Positions 17,721 through 25,303 are shown, counted from the first letter of the stretch. The stretch is 33,208 nt of DNA from Bacteroidia bacterium (GCA_030429835.1 JAUIGC010000017.1:1-33208); one strand, 5' to 3'. Translations and numbers: made by a program. Notes: generated by a model not told the origin, from the sequence alone.

Positions 17721-18215
17721 ATGCTAAAAAAATTAATGCCTTTTGTGTTTCCGTTTATTTCCATGGTTCTGCCGGCCCAATCCAACGAAGAAACGGCCAT
17801 AAGAAAAACGGTAGATGAATTTTTTAGGGCTTTCCATGCACAGGATTCCACCGGTATGGCGAATGTTCTTCGCGAAGATGTTGTATTGCAGACCATTGGT
17901 ACCGATAAGCAAGGAAAGACCATCTTAAAAACGGAAAATATCAAGGATATGATTCGCTCTATTGTGAGCATTCCCGATACGGTTAACTTTCAGGAAAAGC
18001 TATTGGATTATTCCATACAAGTCGATGGGGCAATGGCCAATGCTTGGACACCCTATGAGTTTTGGTATAAAAATAAATTTAGCCACTGTGGTGTAAATTC
18101 CTTTCAACTACTGAAACAAGAAGGCACGTGGAAAATCATTTATTTAATCGATACCAGACGGAAGGAGGGATGCCAGACCGACCCGATAAGCCAACCCGAC
18201 CAAGAATCCAATTAG
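17721..18215 (+). CDS. NTF2-like/SnoaL-type small exported protein
   Basis: The protein is about 164 residues. An N-terminal hydrophobic signal peptide (MLKKLMPFVFPFISMVLPAQS) is followed by one cone-shaped NTF2-like domain: the opening helix EETAIRKTVDEFFRAFHAQDSTGMANVLREDVVLQTIGT, central strands, and WTPYEFWYKNKFSHCGVNSFQLLKQEGTWKIIYLIDTRR, the usual closing strands of DUF4440-type proteins. The family includes lyases, isomerases and ligand binders; no catalytic residue set lets me choose. The C-terminal tail EGCQTDPISQPDQESN is disordered and its last codon overlaps the convergent ThuA gene by 4 bases. The window reads a GTG one codon before the ATG; I used the ATG. The secreted location is inferred. 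Confidence 0.85.
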   Translation: MLKKLMPFVFPFISMVLPAQSNEETAIRKTVDEFFRAFHAQDSTGMANVLREDVVLQTIGTDKQGKTILKTENIKDMIRSIVSIPDTVNFQEKLLDYSIQVDGAMANAWTPYEFWYKNKFSHCGVNSFQLLKQEGTWKIIYLIDTRRKEGCQTDPISQPDQESN

Positions 18216-19261
18216 CCCTTCCACTTTCTAGAGGATGTGGAACCTTCAGTTGGGAAATCCTCAGGCACTTCTTGTGTTACATTTCCCGTTGCCGCCCACT
18301 CTGTGCCCCTTTGTAAGGTGGTGATAAAGCCGACACATTCCATGGAATAATCAAAATGTCCCAAAGTGGTATGAAAAATATGTCCTTTTCCATAGTCTAT
18401 GGCCATTAACTGTGGTACATGTTGACCAAGACCTTTTACTTTTGGATTCCAAGGTGGAGCATTCCTTTCCACATCGGCATAAGCAGTTGCCAAAACAACG
18501 GCATTCTCAAAAGGTCCGCGCATACGCTCGTATAATTCGTCCTGGGTATGCATCCAAGTTTTGGGAAGACCTCTCATTATTGGGTGTTCAGGTGCTCTTG
18601 TCGTAACGGGAAATTCATATTCGGGTCCATGGGAGCCGCAGACACCTTCAGAATCATCCTTAACAAGCTCCCCTGAATCGTTATAATAAACATAGGTCCC
18701 AGTACTTTCATCACGACCTCCCCAGGCGCCCAGCGCTATCATTTTGTTGAACTCCGGCCAGTCACCCCAAGCATTATTGGCCGCATGTACCACAACAAGT
18801 CCACCACCATCGGCAATATATTTTTCGAAATTCTTTCTTGTCGCATCCGGCCATAATGGTGAATCCGCACCTAGATTAGATAATACCACATCATACGGAG
18901 TAAAATCAAAAGTAAAGTCGGAGGATTGGATGGGCTCGCTAGAAGTACCGTATTTAGTGGAATCCATCGGATATTTTTCAATGAAGTATGTATAAGCCTG
19001 CGGACGGGATTGATTATATTTTCTGCCCAACCAAACGGAATCCATTCTATGGATGTCCACATCAAAAAGTTCGGTTTGCTCCAAATAGTCCTTCATCATC
19101 ATCGTAGTCTTGGGCCATACATAATGATTATTTTGACCGTCTAGAATCAGTACTTTTAATTTCATAGGATTCTTGTCTTCCACGATTTCACTCTTTTTCG
19201 CTTCTTCTTTGCAGGCCGTCGCCAAGATGGCGACAAACACTAACCATTTTAAGTTGTTCAT
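18212..19261 (-). CDS. ThuA-domain lipoprotein
   Basis: The 349-residue protein begins with a signal peptide and lipobox LATAC (Cys17), so it is lipid-anchored. The mature part is a ThuA domain, a class I glutamine-amidotransferase-like fold: MKLKVLILDGQNNHYVWPKT at the start, YDVVLSNLG, then GGGLVVVHAANNAWGDWPEFNKMIALGAWGG with the characteristic HAA in place of the amidotransferase nucleophile, and GKGHIFHTTLGH near the end. ThuA was named in rhizobial trehalose use, and relatives occur in carbohydrate degradation loci, but no sugar genes adjoin this copy. The motif TRAPEHPIMRGLPKTWMHTQDELYERMRG is family-typical. The substrate is unknown. Confidence 0.9.
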   Translation of the reverse strand: MNNLKWLVFVAILATACKEEAKKSEIVEDKNPMKLKVLILDGQNNHYVWPKTTMMMKDYLEQTELFDVDIHRMDSVWLGRKYNQSRPQAYTYFIEKYPMDSTKYGTSSEPIQSSDFTFDFTPYDVVLSNLGADSPLWPDATRKNFEKYIADGGGLVVVHAANNAWGDWPEFNKMIALGAWGGRDESTGTYVYYNDSGELVKDDSEGVCGSHGPEYEFPVTTRAPEHPIMRGLPKTWMHTQDELYERMRGPFENAVVLATAYADVERNAPPWNPKVKGLGQHVPQLMAIDYGKGHIFHTTLGHFDYSMECVGFITTLQRGTEWAATGNVTQEVPEDFPTEGSTSSRKWKG

Positions 19262-19412
19262 TTTGTGCGTTTATATCGATGTTTAAATGTACAGGAAGTT
19301 CTTGAAATGAACAACTACGGGTTAAGTTGAATAATATAGGTTAAAAACGAACTATAAACTTCGCTTGGAAGAAAATATTGGTCGCACTAAATTAGCGTCG
19401 ATATTAAAAAAC

Positions 19413-19946
19413 ATGAATATGCAATTATTGGGTATAGGTTCCCGCATAGAACATGCGGAATATGGCTTAGGGGTTGTGACCAACGTGTCTTCCAAGCACT
19501 ATTGGGTCACGTTTATGGATAAAGGATTAGAAACCATAAACATTGATGACGATTTTGAAATCATTGAAGCTTTGGAGAACGATGTGGACACCGTAAGTTT
19601 TCTGGAAGTAGAAACTTCCTTAATGTCCATCTTAAAACGATGGAGCGATGTTACCGAACAAGTAGCCATAGCGGATAAATGGAAAGGGGGCAACCTCGTA
19701 TTGGAGCCTGGTCAAGCCGGACTAAGCAATAAAGAGATTCCGATAGACACCTTTTTTCATAAAATAGTTATGGTACGCGACCGTATTCGTGTAATGGAGC
19801 AGAAAATAAACTCCAGTAAGAACTTGGATGATCAGGAAAAAGTAGACCTGCAGCAATACATTACCCGTATTTATGGAAGTCTTACTACGTTTAACATACT
19901 TTTTAAAAACAAAAGCGACCAGTTTGTAGGTGAGACCTCGAAATAA
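19413..19946 (+). CDS. Hypothetical protein with N-terminal Tudor/SH3-like domain
   Basis: The protein is 177 residues from the first ATG of the frame (19413; 19419 is also possible). Residues about 5-50 (GIGSRIEHAEYGLGVVTNVSSKHYWVTFMDKGLETI) look like the small beta-barrel seen in CarD/TRCF and in the C-terminus of UvrD/PcrA helicases, where the pattern G-x-x-V-x-H-x-x-(F/Y)-G-x-G-x-V recurs. A hydrophilic helical part of about 110 residues (TFFHKIVMVRDRIRVMEQKINSS and QYITRIYGSLTTFNILF) follows, probably a helical bundle or coiled coil. No membrane segment or signal peptide is present, so it is cytoplasmic. Binding of RNA polymerase or a nucleic-acid enzyme is a possibility by analogy only. 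It is a single gene between divergent ThuA and convergent amidohydrolase. Confidence 0.75.
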   Translation: MNMQLLGIGSRIEHAEYGLGVVTNVSSKHYWVTFMDKGLETINIDDDFEIIEALENDVDTVSFLEVETSLMSILKRWSDVTEQVAIADKWKGGNLVLEPGQAGLSNKEIPIDTFFHKIVMVRDRIRVMEQKINSSKNLDDQEKVDLQQYITRIYGSLTTFNILFKNKSDQFVGETSK

Positions 19947-20009
19947 TTTCGCGGTATTTTTTAAACTTCAAGAAATAGTATGAATGTGTGAGGTAGCAAT
20001 TTCTACAGT

Positions 20010-20044
20010 TCGGAAAATGAACTTTATAGTTTTTATTTTTCCGA
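20010..20044. terminator. Possible bidirectional terminator hairpin
   Basis: TCGGAAAA (20010-20017) can pair with TTTTCCGA (20037-20044) around a 19-base loop in which a shorter inner stem can also form. It lies between two convergent genes and overlaps the last codons of the amidohydrolase gene. The stem is A/T-rich and the loop long, so the call is weak. Confidence 0.3.
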
Positions 20045-21760
20045 TTTGTCGTAAACCACTTTACCGTTGAAAATTGTCATTTCTATTTCGGTCCCTAAAA
20101 AATCATCTTCGGGCACGGTCATCAGATCTTGGTTATATATGGTGAAATCAGCCAACTTGCCTGGGGAGATGGAACCTTTAATTTCTTCCTCAAAGGCACC
20201 ATAGGCGGCATCAAGTGTATAGGAACGTAAGGCTTGTTCACGGGTCATTTTTTGCTCAGGTTCATATCCGCCTTCCGGGGTTCCTTTTAAGGTTTTCCTG
20301 GTGAAACTTGCATATAAGCTGGCAATCGGATTTAATGGTTCCACGGGTACATCGGTGCCGTTTACAATGGGGATTCCTGATCTTAACAATGATTGCCACA
20401 TATAAGCTCCTTCTTTTATCCGTTTCTCCCCTAAACGATCAATCGCCCAAGGTCTATCCGATGACATATGCACCGCTTGCATGGCAGGAATTACCTGCAA
20501 TTGGGCAAAGCGTGGAATATCATCGGGGTGCAAATGTTGCGCATGCTCAATTCTAAATCTATGATTCTCAGCCATTTCGGGTAATTCCGTAAACGCAGCT
20601 TCGTAACGGTCCAATATTTCTTTATTAGCACGATCACCAATGGCATGGGAACATACTTGAAAACCATGTTGCAATCCGTTTAGAGCAGTTTCTTTTACAA
20701 ACTCCATTGGAAGGGTCTCATGCCCAAAATGCCCAGGTCGGTCCGTGTACTCTTCTAAAAGCCAGGCACCTCTTGACCCCAACGCTCCGTCACAGTTTAA
20801 TTTTACGGAGCGAATGGTAAAAAGATTGTCCTCATCAATACTTGGACCCCTTGAGTACCAATCATTCAGTAGTTCTTTGTCCCAACCGGTCAACATAGCG
20901 TACATACGAACATTCATTTCGCCCTCACTTTTCATTTGATTATAAAGTTCTATAGTCTCCTTACCGATACCCGCATCGTGGAAACCTGTAATTCCGTTTT
21001 TGTGACAGGCATCAATGGCCAATTTAAAGGCCTGAATATTCTTTTCTGGAGTGGTTTCAGGAATGTGTTGCGTAATTAGGGTCATAGCTCGTTCATTGAA
21101 AATACCGGTAGGTCTTCCTAAACCATCTCGCATTACTTCGCCACCTTCTACCTCCAGTTTATCGACTCCGTCCTTAGAAAGTTCCAAAACACCGGCAATT
21201 TCCATGGCTTTGGCATTGGCGAAACCTGCATGGCCACTTGCATGTCTCAAATAAACGGGATTATCCGGTGATACTTCACTTAACAAATCATGAGTTTGAA
21301 AACCATTTACGGTATCACTTGGCATTTCTTCCCATTTACTTTGATGCCAGCCTCTTCCCGTTATCCATTCACCAGGAGCCACTTTCTTTACTTGTTCTGC
21401 CACCGCATCTACAATTTCCTGATAACTCTTTGTATTCATCAGGTCCAAATTCAATTCGTTATAGCCCAAACCCATAAAATGGCCATGGCCCTCAATTAAA
21501 CCAGGTGTCATGGTTCTACCTTTTAGGTCAATAACTTTTGTTGTTTCACCTTTATATTTTTCCGCATCTAATAAATTCCCCGCAAAAAGGATTTCATCTT
21601 CCTTAACGGCGACAGCTTCAACAATGGGTTGAATGGAATCCACAGTATAAATAGGACCACCATAAATGAGCAACGAAGCGGTAGTTTTTGGTTTTTCATT
21701 ACACGACAGTAAGAAAGCCGAAAGAATAAGGAAACTTACTAATGACGTTTTGGAAATCAT
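20033..21760 (-). CDS. Amidohydrolase lipoprotein (YtcJ/Amidohydro_3 family)
   Basis: The 575-residue protein has a signal peptide ending in LLSC (Cys20), so it is a lipid-anchored exported metallohydrolase. The catalytic barrel shows the first metal-binding motif GHGHF (His92 and His94), GFHDAGIG, QVCSHAIGDRAN and RIEHAQH with the further metal-binding histidines, and the closing NGTDVPVEPLNP with the catalytic Asp. The beta-sandwich made from both termini is present (LLIYGGPIYTVDS; KLADFTIYNQD). Relatives include the N-substituted formamide deformylase and many exported imidases/amidases; the substrate is unknown. It is a single gene downstream of the DUF4130 gene, with 133 bases between. 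A one-mismatch -7 box (TAATATTG) lies at 21793-21800. Confidence 0.93.
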   Translation of the reverse strand: MISKTSLVSFLILSAFLLSCNEKPKTTASLLIYGGPIYTVDSIQPIVEAVAVKEDEILFAGNLLDAEKYKGETTKVIDLKGRTMTPGLIEGHGHFMGLGYNELNLDLMNTKSYQEIVDAVAEQVKKVAPGEWITGRGWHQSKWEEMPSDTVNGFQTHDLLSEVSPDNPVYLRHASGHAGFANAKAMEIAGVLELSKDGVDKLEVEGGEVMRDGLGRPTGIFNERAMTLITQHIPETTPEKNIQAFKLAIDACHKNGITGFHDAGIGKETIELYNQMKSEGEMNVRMYAMLTGWDKELLNDWYSRGPSIDEDNLFTIRSVKLNCDGALGSRGAWLLEEYTDRPGHFGHETLPMEFVKETALNGLQHGFQVCSHAIGDRANKEILDRYEAAFTELPEMAENHRFRIEHAQHLHPDDIPRFAQLQVIPAMQAVHMSSDRPWAIDRLGEKRIKEGAYMWQSLLRSGIPIVNGTDVPVEPLNPIASLYASFTRKTLKGTPEGGYEPEQKMTREQALRSYTLDAAYGAFEEEIKGSISPGKLADFTIYNQDLMTVPEDDFLGTEIEMTIFNGKVVYDKSEK

Positions 21761-21893
21761 AATCTCTTTTTTAGGAAAGGTAAATCAAGTTACAATATTA
21801 TTAATAGAAACTGATTATTATTATTTGAACGATATGCATTTAAAATAGGTCACCTAATAATATTCATTAAAGTAATTCAAATCATATAAGTAA

Positions 21894-22673
21894 CTAAACC
21901 GCCTCTTTCTTTTCACTGAGGTATTTCCAATAGCGTTTAGGCACATGCTGGTTATGTAATTTTTTATTGATACGGGATTTAATATTGGTGCTTTTAAAAT
22001 AGTTGCTCCATAATTGTTGATAATCATGCTCTTCATGTGTTAATAAAGAACTTTTCTGAATACTGTTCATCAAATTTTGGGATAAATCCATCGATATGAT
22101 TTCAACGCCGTTTAAATCATAATAAAGCCCGTATTTTCGCTTTATGTCATAGATAATCCATGGCTGGTCGGCATAGCGGTTCCTAAAATGTCTTGAAATG
22201 AGAGGAAGTACGTCAAAATCAGGTTCAATATTGGCAAAATAGATACCATCCTTGGTAAGCTGAAACCGTACAAAAGCTTCCATACGATGTTTTTCCCTAC
22301 TTACTTTTTGGGCAATTTGGTTTATCCTTAAAATACAGCTGTCAGAGAAATCCACACCGGCCTGTTTGGCCCCCATGATTTTTCTAATGTATTGATAGAG
22401 TAGGGGCTCCAAACCTTTTTCCCCGCTTAAAAAGGAAAAATAAATATGCTTTATAGCATTACTGTTACGGTCTTTTATTCCATTCCAAACCCTCTTGGCG
22501 GTGGCAATATTGGTAAAAATGGTTTCCGTCTCGGAAAAAAGACCGTTTTGGGCCATGCGTTCCTTTTGGATATCAACAACCATCAATTTTTGATCAAAAC
22601 CGGAAAATACGGCTGTCAAGAAACCATTGAAGCTTCCATCATAAATAAATGTTTTTGTAACGTTCGTAGTCAT
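21894..22673 (-). CDS. DUF4130 / TIGR03915-type putative DNA metabolism protein
   Basis: The 259-residue protein has the family's features: an opening YDGSFNGFLTAVFSGF (11-26), the KVSREKHRMEAFVRFQL stretch (123-139), DGIYFANIEPDFDVLPLISRHFRNRYADQPWIIYDIKRKYGLYYD (142-186), and a C-terminal YxxLWxxYFKSTNIKSRINxKxxxxHVPKRYWKYLSE. It is cytosolic. From established family knowledge, these proteins occur together with the radical SAM partner found just upstream here, and some versions are fused to a uracil-DNA glycosylase-like domain; this one is not fused. The start is 5 bases after the radical SAM stop, so the two are translated from one transcript. The activity is unproven; a DNA repair or modification role is the standing prediction. 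Alternative start codons were not seen. Confidence 0.9.
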   Translation of the reverse strand: MTTNVTKTFIYDGSFNGFLTAVFSGFDQKLMVVDIQKERMAQNGLFSETETIFTNIATAKRVWNGIKDRNSNAIKHIYFSFLSGEKGLEPLLYQYIRKIMGAKQAGVDFSDSCILRINQIAQKVSREKHRMEAFVRFQLTKDGIYFANIEPDFDVLPLISRHFRNRYADQPWIIYDIKRKYGLYYDLNGVEIISMDLSQNLMNSIQKSSLLTHEEHDYQQLWSNYFKSTNIKSRINKKLHNQHVPKRYWKYLSEKKEAV

Positions 22674-22678
22674 ACCAT

Positions 22679-23938
22679 TTAGTTAAAAAGTGATAATTGA
22701 TTGGAATATGAATTCCTAAACTTTCCGTAGGATGTGCTTAAAATCAATCCTTTAATACGTTCCGCATCCAAATCCCTTCTTTCCCAGTACCTGGAATCAC
22801 AAAGGATAAAATATTTGGCCCTGTTTAAGGCTACGCCCATTTTCTTTAAGTGGTCCCAATCCAACTTTCTAAACTTTCTGGCATTTAAAATCTTATTGAC
22901 GGAATTCATACCTATGCCGGGAATACGTGCCAAAAGTGATTTATCAGCCCTATTGATATCCACAGGAAAATGTTGAAGGTTTCTAAGGGCCCATCCCAAT
23001 TTTGGATCTATGTCCATATCGAGATTGGGGTATTCATTGTTAAGTATCTCGTTCACGGAAAATCCATAAAAACGCAACAACCAATCGGTTTGATATAGTC
23101 TGTTCTCCCTCAACATGGGTACCTGGGTACCGATTGCAGGGAGGCGATTATCTTTCATTACCGGCACATACCCGGAATAATACACCCTTTTCATGTGGAA
23201 ATTTTTATAAAAATGGGTGGCAGAGTACATAATATCCTTGTCAGATTCACCCGTTGCACCCACTATCATTTGGGTACTTTGGCCAGCAGGCGCATAAGTG
23301 GGCGTGCTTTTTATCAATTTTTTCTCTGATTTATAACGCAGGATTTCGTCCTTCACCTTGCGCATGGGTTTGGCAAAATCCTCATGATTTTTATCGGGAG
23401 CCAAAAGTTTTAGGCCGGATATTGTGGGGATTTCAATGTTTACCGACAAGCGGTCCGCATATAATCCGGCCTCATACATCAATTCGTCACTAGCTCCGGG
23501 AATCGACTTTAAATGAATATAACCGTTAAAATTTTCCTCGGTACGTAATTTTTTGGCCACGGTAATAAGACGTTCCATGGTATAATCTGGATTCTTAAAA
23601 ATACCTGAACTTAAAAAAAGGCCTTCGATATAATTTCTTCTGTAAAAATTTATGGTCAGGTCCACCACTTCCTGAATTTTAAAAGCAGCGCGTTTTACAT
23701 CATTGCTTTTTCGGGTGACACAGTAAGCGCAATCATAAATACAGTGATTGGTCAATAGAATCTTTAAGAGGGAAATACACCTTCCATCTTCCGCATAACT
23801 ATGACAGATACCGTTGCTGGCATTGCCAAGACCGTTATTTTTATTCTGCCTATTACTGCCACTGCTAGAGCAGGATACATCATACTTGGCGGCATCCGCC
23901 AAAATATTGAGCTTCTCCTTGATTCGGTTATAATCCAT
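22679..23938 (-). CDS. Putative DNA modification/repair radical SAM protein (TIGR03916-like)
   Basis: The 419-residue protein has a radical SAM cluster motif CIYDCAYC (Cys66, Cys70, Cys73) preceded by three further cysteines in GICHSYAEDGRC and near residue 23, which could hold a second cluster. A partial TIM barrel follows (LFLSSGIF, GYIHLKSIPGAS, RLSVNIEIPT, TQMIVGATGE). Residues about 327-352 form a helix-hairpin-helix DNA-binding element (DINRADKSLLARIPGIGMNSVNKIL). The C-terminus is QLSLFN, whose QLSLF (414-418) is the consensus for binding the DNA polymerase sliding clamp. The domain order fits the family called a putative DNA modification/repair radical SAM protein. It is the first gene of a two-gene operon and diverges from a LexA-like repressor. 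The chemistry is unknown. Confidence 0.93.
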   Translation of the reverse strand: MDYNRIKEKLNILADAAKYDVSCSSSGSNRQNKNNGLGNASNGICHSYAEDGRCISLLKILLTNHCIYDCAYCVTRKSNDVKRAAFKIQEVVDLTINFYRRNYIEGLFLSSGIFKNPDYTMERLITVAKKLRTEENFNGYIHLKSIPGASDELMYEAGLYADRLSVNIEIPTISGLKLLAPDKNHEDFAKPMRKVKDEILRYKSEKKLIKSTPTYAPAGQSTQMIVGATGESDKDIMYSATHFYKNFHMKRVYYSGYVPVMKDNRLPAIGTQVPMLRENRLYQTDWLLRFYGFSVNEILNNEYPNLDMDIDPKLGWALRNLQHFPVDINRADKSLLARIPGIGMNSVNKILNARKFRKLDWDHLKKMGVALNRAKYFILCDSRYWERRDLDAERIKGLILSTSYGKFRNSYSNQLSLFN

Positions 23939-23955
23939 GTTTATTGTAATAATTC

Positions 23956-23963
23956 CAAAATTA
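23956..23963 (-). promoter_or_regulatory. Candidate -7 box of the radical SAM operon
   Basis: The minus strand reads TAATTTTG, an exact TAnnTTTG match. The predicted start near 23952 leaves a leader of about 14 bases, in line with other genes here. The repeat at 23965-23975 abuts it and the next repeat lies about where a -33 element would be. A second match, TAAATTTG at 24000-23993, is possible but would give a leader of about 50 bases. Confidence 0.5.
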
Positions 23964-23964
23964 T

Positions 23965-24016
23965 GGAAATATTCCTAATTATGGAAATAATCCAAATTTA
24001 TTTTTGGAAATAATCC
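23965..24016. promoter_or_regulatory. Operator array: three GGAAATAWTCC repeats
   Basis: GGAAATATTCC is at 23965-23975, GGAAATAATCC at 23983-23993 and again at 24006-24016. Each has dyad symmetry (GGA-N5-TCC; the last two extend to TGGA-N5-TCCA). The first two lie on the radical SAM promoter and the third between the -33 and -7 boxes of the repressor. A looser copy, GGTTATAATCC (23926-23936), overlaps the radical SAM start codon. The arrangement fits a repressor acting on both sides; the binder is inferred to be the adjacent XRE-S24 protein. Confidence 0.7.
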
Positions 24017-24032
24017 ATAATGAGTATATTTG
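24003..24032 (+). promoter_or_regulatory. Promoter of the XRE-S24 repressor, probably leaderless
   Basis: TTTG (24003-24006) and TATATTTG (24025-24032) are separated by 18 bases and both match the Bacteroidota consensus exactly. The -7 box ends 3 bases before the ATG at 24036, so transcription should begin at or next to the start codon. The third operator copy occupies the spacer, which suggests autorepression. Confidence 0.6.
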
Positions 24033-24035
24033 AGT

Positions 24036-24800
24036 ATGGAAAACGAACTGACACTCAAAAGATTTACCGATCTGCGAAGGGATTTGGGGTATACCCAAGC
24101 GGAATTCGCTGAACTTCTTGGTGTAAAAAATACCACTGCAGATATTGAAAGGGGACGAACCAAACTTTCCGGGAAAGTGGTTTCGGAGCTTCTGAAACAA
24201 TTCAAAATAAACCCTCTATGGTTATTTGGGGAAAGCGACAATCAGTATTTGGAAACTTCCCAGGTCAGTGTCATTCCCAAAGTGGTTACTGTAGATAGCG
24301 CCGACCGTGACAATATGGTTCTAGTTAACGCAAAGGCCGCCGCCGGATATCCCCAAAACATATCCGATACAAGTTGGTACCAGCAACTACCCGCATTTGA
24401 TTTGCCCATACCGGAGTTTAGAAATGCTACGTATCGCGGTTTTCAAGTGGAAGGAGATAGTATGCTTCCCAATCTAAGACCTGGCGAGTGGGTTTTGGCC
24501 AGGGCCATTGAACACATAGACCACGTGAGTGCCAACAAAATGTACGTGGTGGTTTTACAGGATTCCGTCATGGTCAAAAAAATTGAAAAAAGACCAAATT
24601 CCAATAACATTACTTTGGTATCCCTGAACGAGGCTTACCCGCCTTATGACATTAAACCATTTTTGATACAGGAAATATGGGAAGTAAGTAGCAAGATTAC
24701 ATTCAACGTAGATGCAACCACTGATAGTGGCCTTTTACGACAGCTACAGGAATCCATGCAAGAGCTTAAAAGCCAATTGCAGCACGTTAAAAAAGTATAA
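24036..24800 (+). CDS. LexA/CI-like XRE-family repressor with S24 peptidase domain
   Basis: The 254-residue protein has an N-terminal helix-turn-helix of XRE type (about 7-60, FTDLRRDLGYTQAEFAELLGVKNTTADIERGRTKLSG). A linker leads to an S24/LexA-like C-terminal domain with a potential autocleavage Ala103-Gly104 (KAAAGYPQ), the nucleophile Ser142 in EGDSMLPNLRPG and the general-base Lys181 in VMVKKIEKR. The spacing of these three is close to that of LexA and CI. A coiled-coil tail (about 232-254) may help oligomerise. Such proteins dimerise on operators and cleave themselves when RecA filaments form after DNA damage. The ATG at 24036 is required for the helix-turn-helix; a TTG at 24030 is the alternative. 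It diverges from the radical SAM operon across the operator array, and overlaps the convergent GNAT gene by 14 bases. Confidence 0.93.
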   Translation: MENELTLKRFTDLRRDLGYTQAEFAELLGVKNTTADIERGRTKLSGKVVSELLKQFKINPLWLFGESDNQYLETSQVSVIPKVVTVDSADRDNMVLVNAKAAAGYPQNISDTSWYQQLPAFDLPIPEFRNATYRGFQVEGDSMLPNLRPGEWVLARAIEHIDHVSANKMYVVVLQDSVMVKKIEKRPNSNNITLVSLNEAYPPYDIKPFLIQEIWEVSSKITFNVDATTDSGLLRQLQESMQELKSQLQHVKKV

Positions 24801-25227
24801 GATTTAATTTTTTAATATAAAGTCCGCTGTTCTTCAAGGTAAAGCCGAGACTTTTATAAAGACTGATAGCGGCAGTTCGATGATGCCCACTGAAAAGGAG
24901 CACATCATTAAGCTCCCTTTTTTCTGCCTGTTGAAGTAATTTTTCCATTAGTTTTCTCCCGATTCCCTTGCCCCTATGGGATTCCGAAACAATAACATCC
25001 TCAATCATTCCTTTATAACCAGATACGACCTTGTAATTTGCCATCATTGCAATACCAACCAGTTCTTTATTATCAAAACAGGCACCTATATCAATAAATT
25101 CTTCATCATTCAATATTTCTTCCAAGGAAAGTTGTTTCAGTTCGGAATTAAGTTGCAGATATAACTTGGATAGTTGTTCCTGTACATCCCGGGTTAAATC
25201 CTTTTTAGCTAAAAGTTTAATTTCCAT
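24787..25227 (-). CDS. GNAT-family N-acetyltransferase
   Basis: The 146-residue enzyme transfers an acetyl group from acetyl-CoA to an amine. The GNAT pattern is complete: ELVGIAMM strand, GMIEDVIVSESHRGKGIGRKLM with the acetyl-CoA pyrophosphate-binding R-G-K-G-I-G (85-90), NDVLLFSGHHRTAAISLYKSLGF as the closing motif B, and a terminal strand. I chose the Met at 25227 because the upstream in-frame extension runs through the hexamer repeat and the neighbouring gene and contains no GNAT sequence. The substrate is unknown; similar proteins acetylate small amines or glucosamine-type substrates. The last 14 bases overlap the end of the repressor gene on the other strand. Confidence 0.9.
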   Translation of the reverse strand: MEIKLLAKKDLTRDVQEQLSKLYLQLNSELKQLSLEEILNDEEFIDIGACFDNKELVGIAMMANYKVVSGYKGMIEDVIVSESHRGKGIGRKLMEKLLQQAEKRELNDVLLFSGHHRTAAISLYKSLGFTLKNSGLYIKKLNLILF

Positions 25228-25264
25228 TGTTTTGGCAGTTGGAATTTTTAATTTGTTTATTAGG

Positions 25265-25294
25265 ATTTGTACTTGAGTTTGAATTTGTATTTGA
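25265..25294. repeat. Degenerate hexamer repeat block 1 (RYTTGA-type)
   Basis: Five units in perfect 6-base register read ATTTGT, ACTTGA, GTTTGA, ATTTGT, ATTTGA. The block begins 10 bases past the stop of the minus-strand gene 25304-26011. Related units form block 2 at 26111-26172. In the mRNA sense it reads as G-poor TCAARY repeats. Confidence 0.7.
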
Positions 25295-25303
25295 TTTTTT
25301 AGA

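Noticed and set aside
17597-17971. Minus-strand frame of 124 codons at the start of the NTF2-like gene
   Set aside because: It is antisense to a clear signal peptide and NTF2 domain and shows no homology pattern of its own.
24036-24800. Prophage origin for the CI-like repressor
   Set aside because: No integrase, Cro, replication or structural phage genes lie nearby, and the divergent partners are a repair-type operon in a chromosome-like setting.
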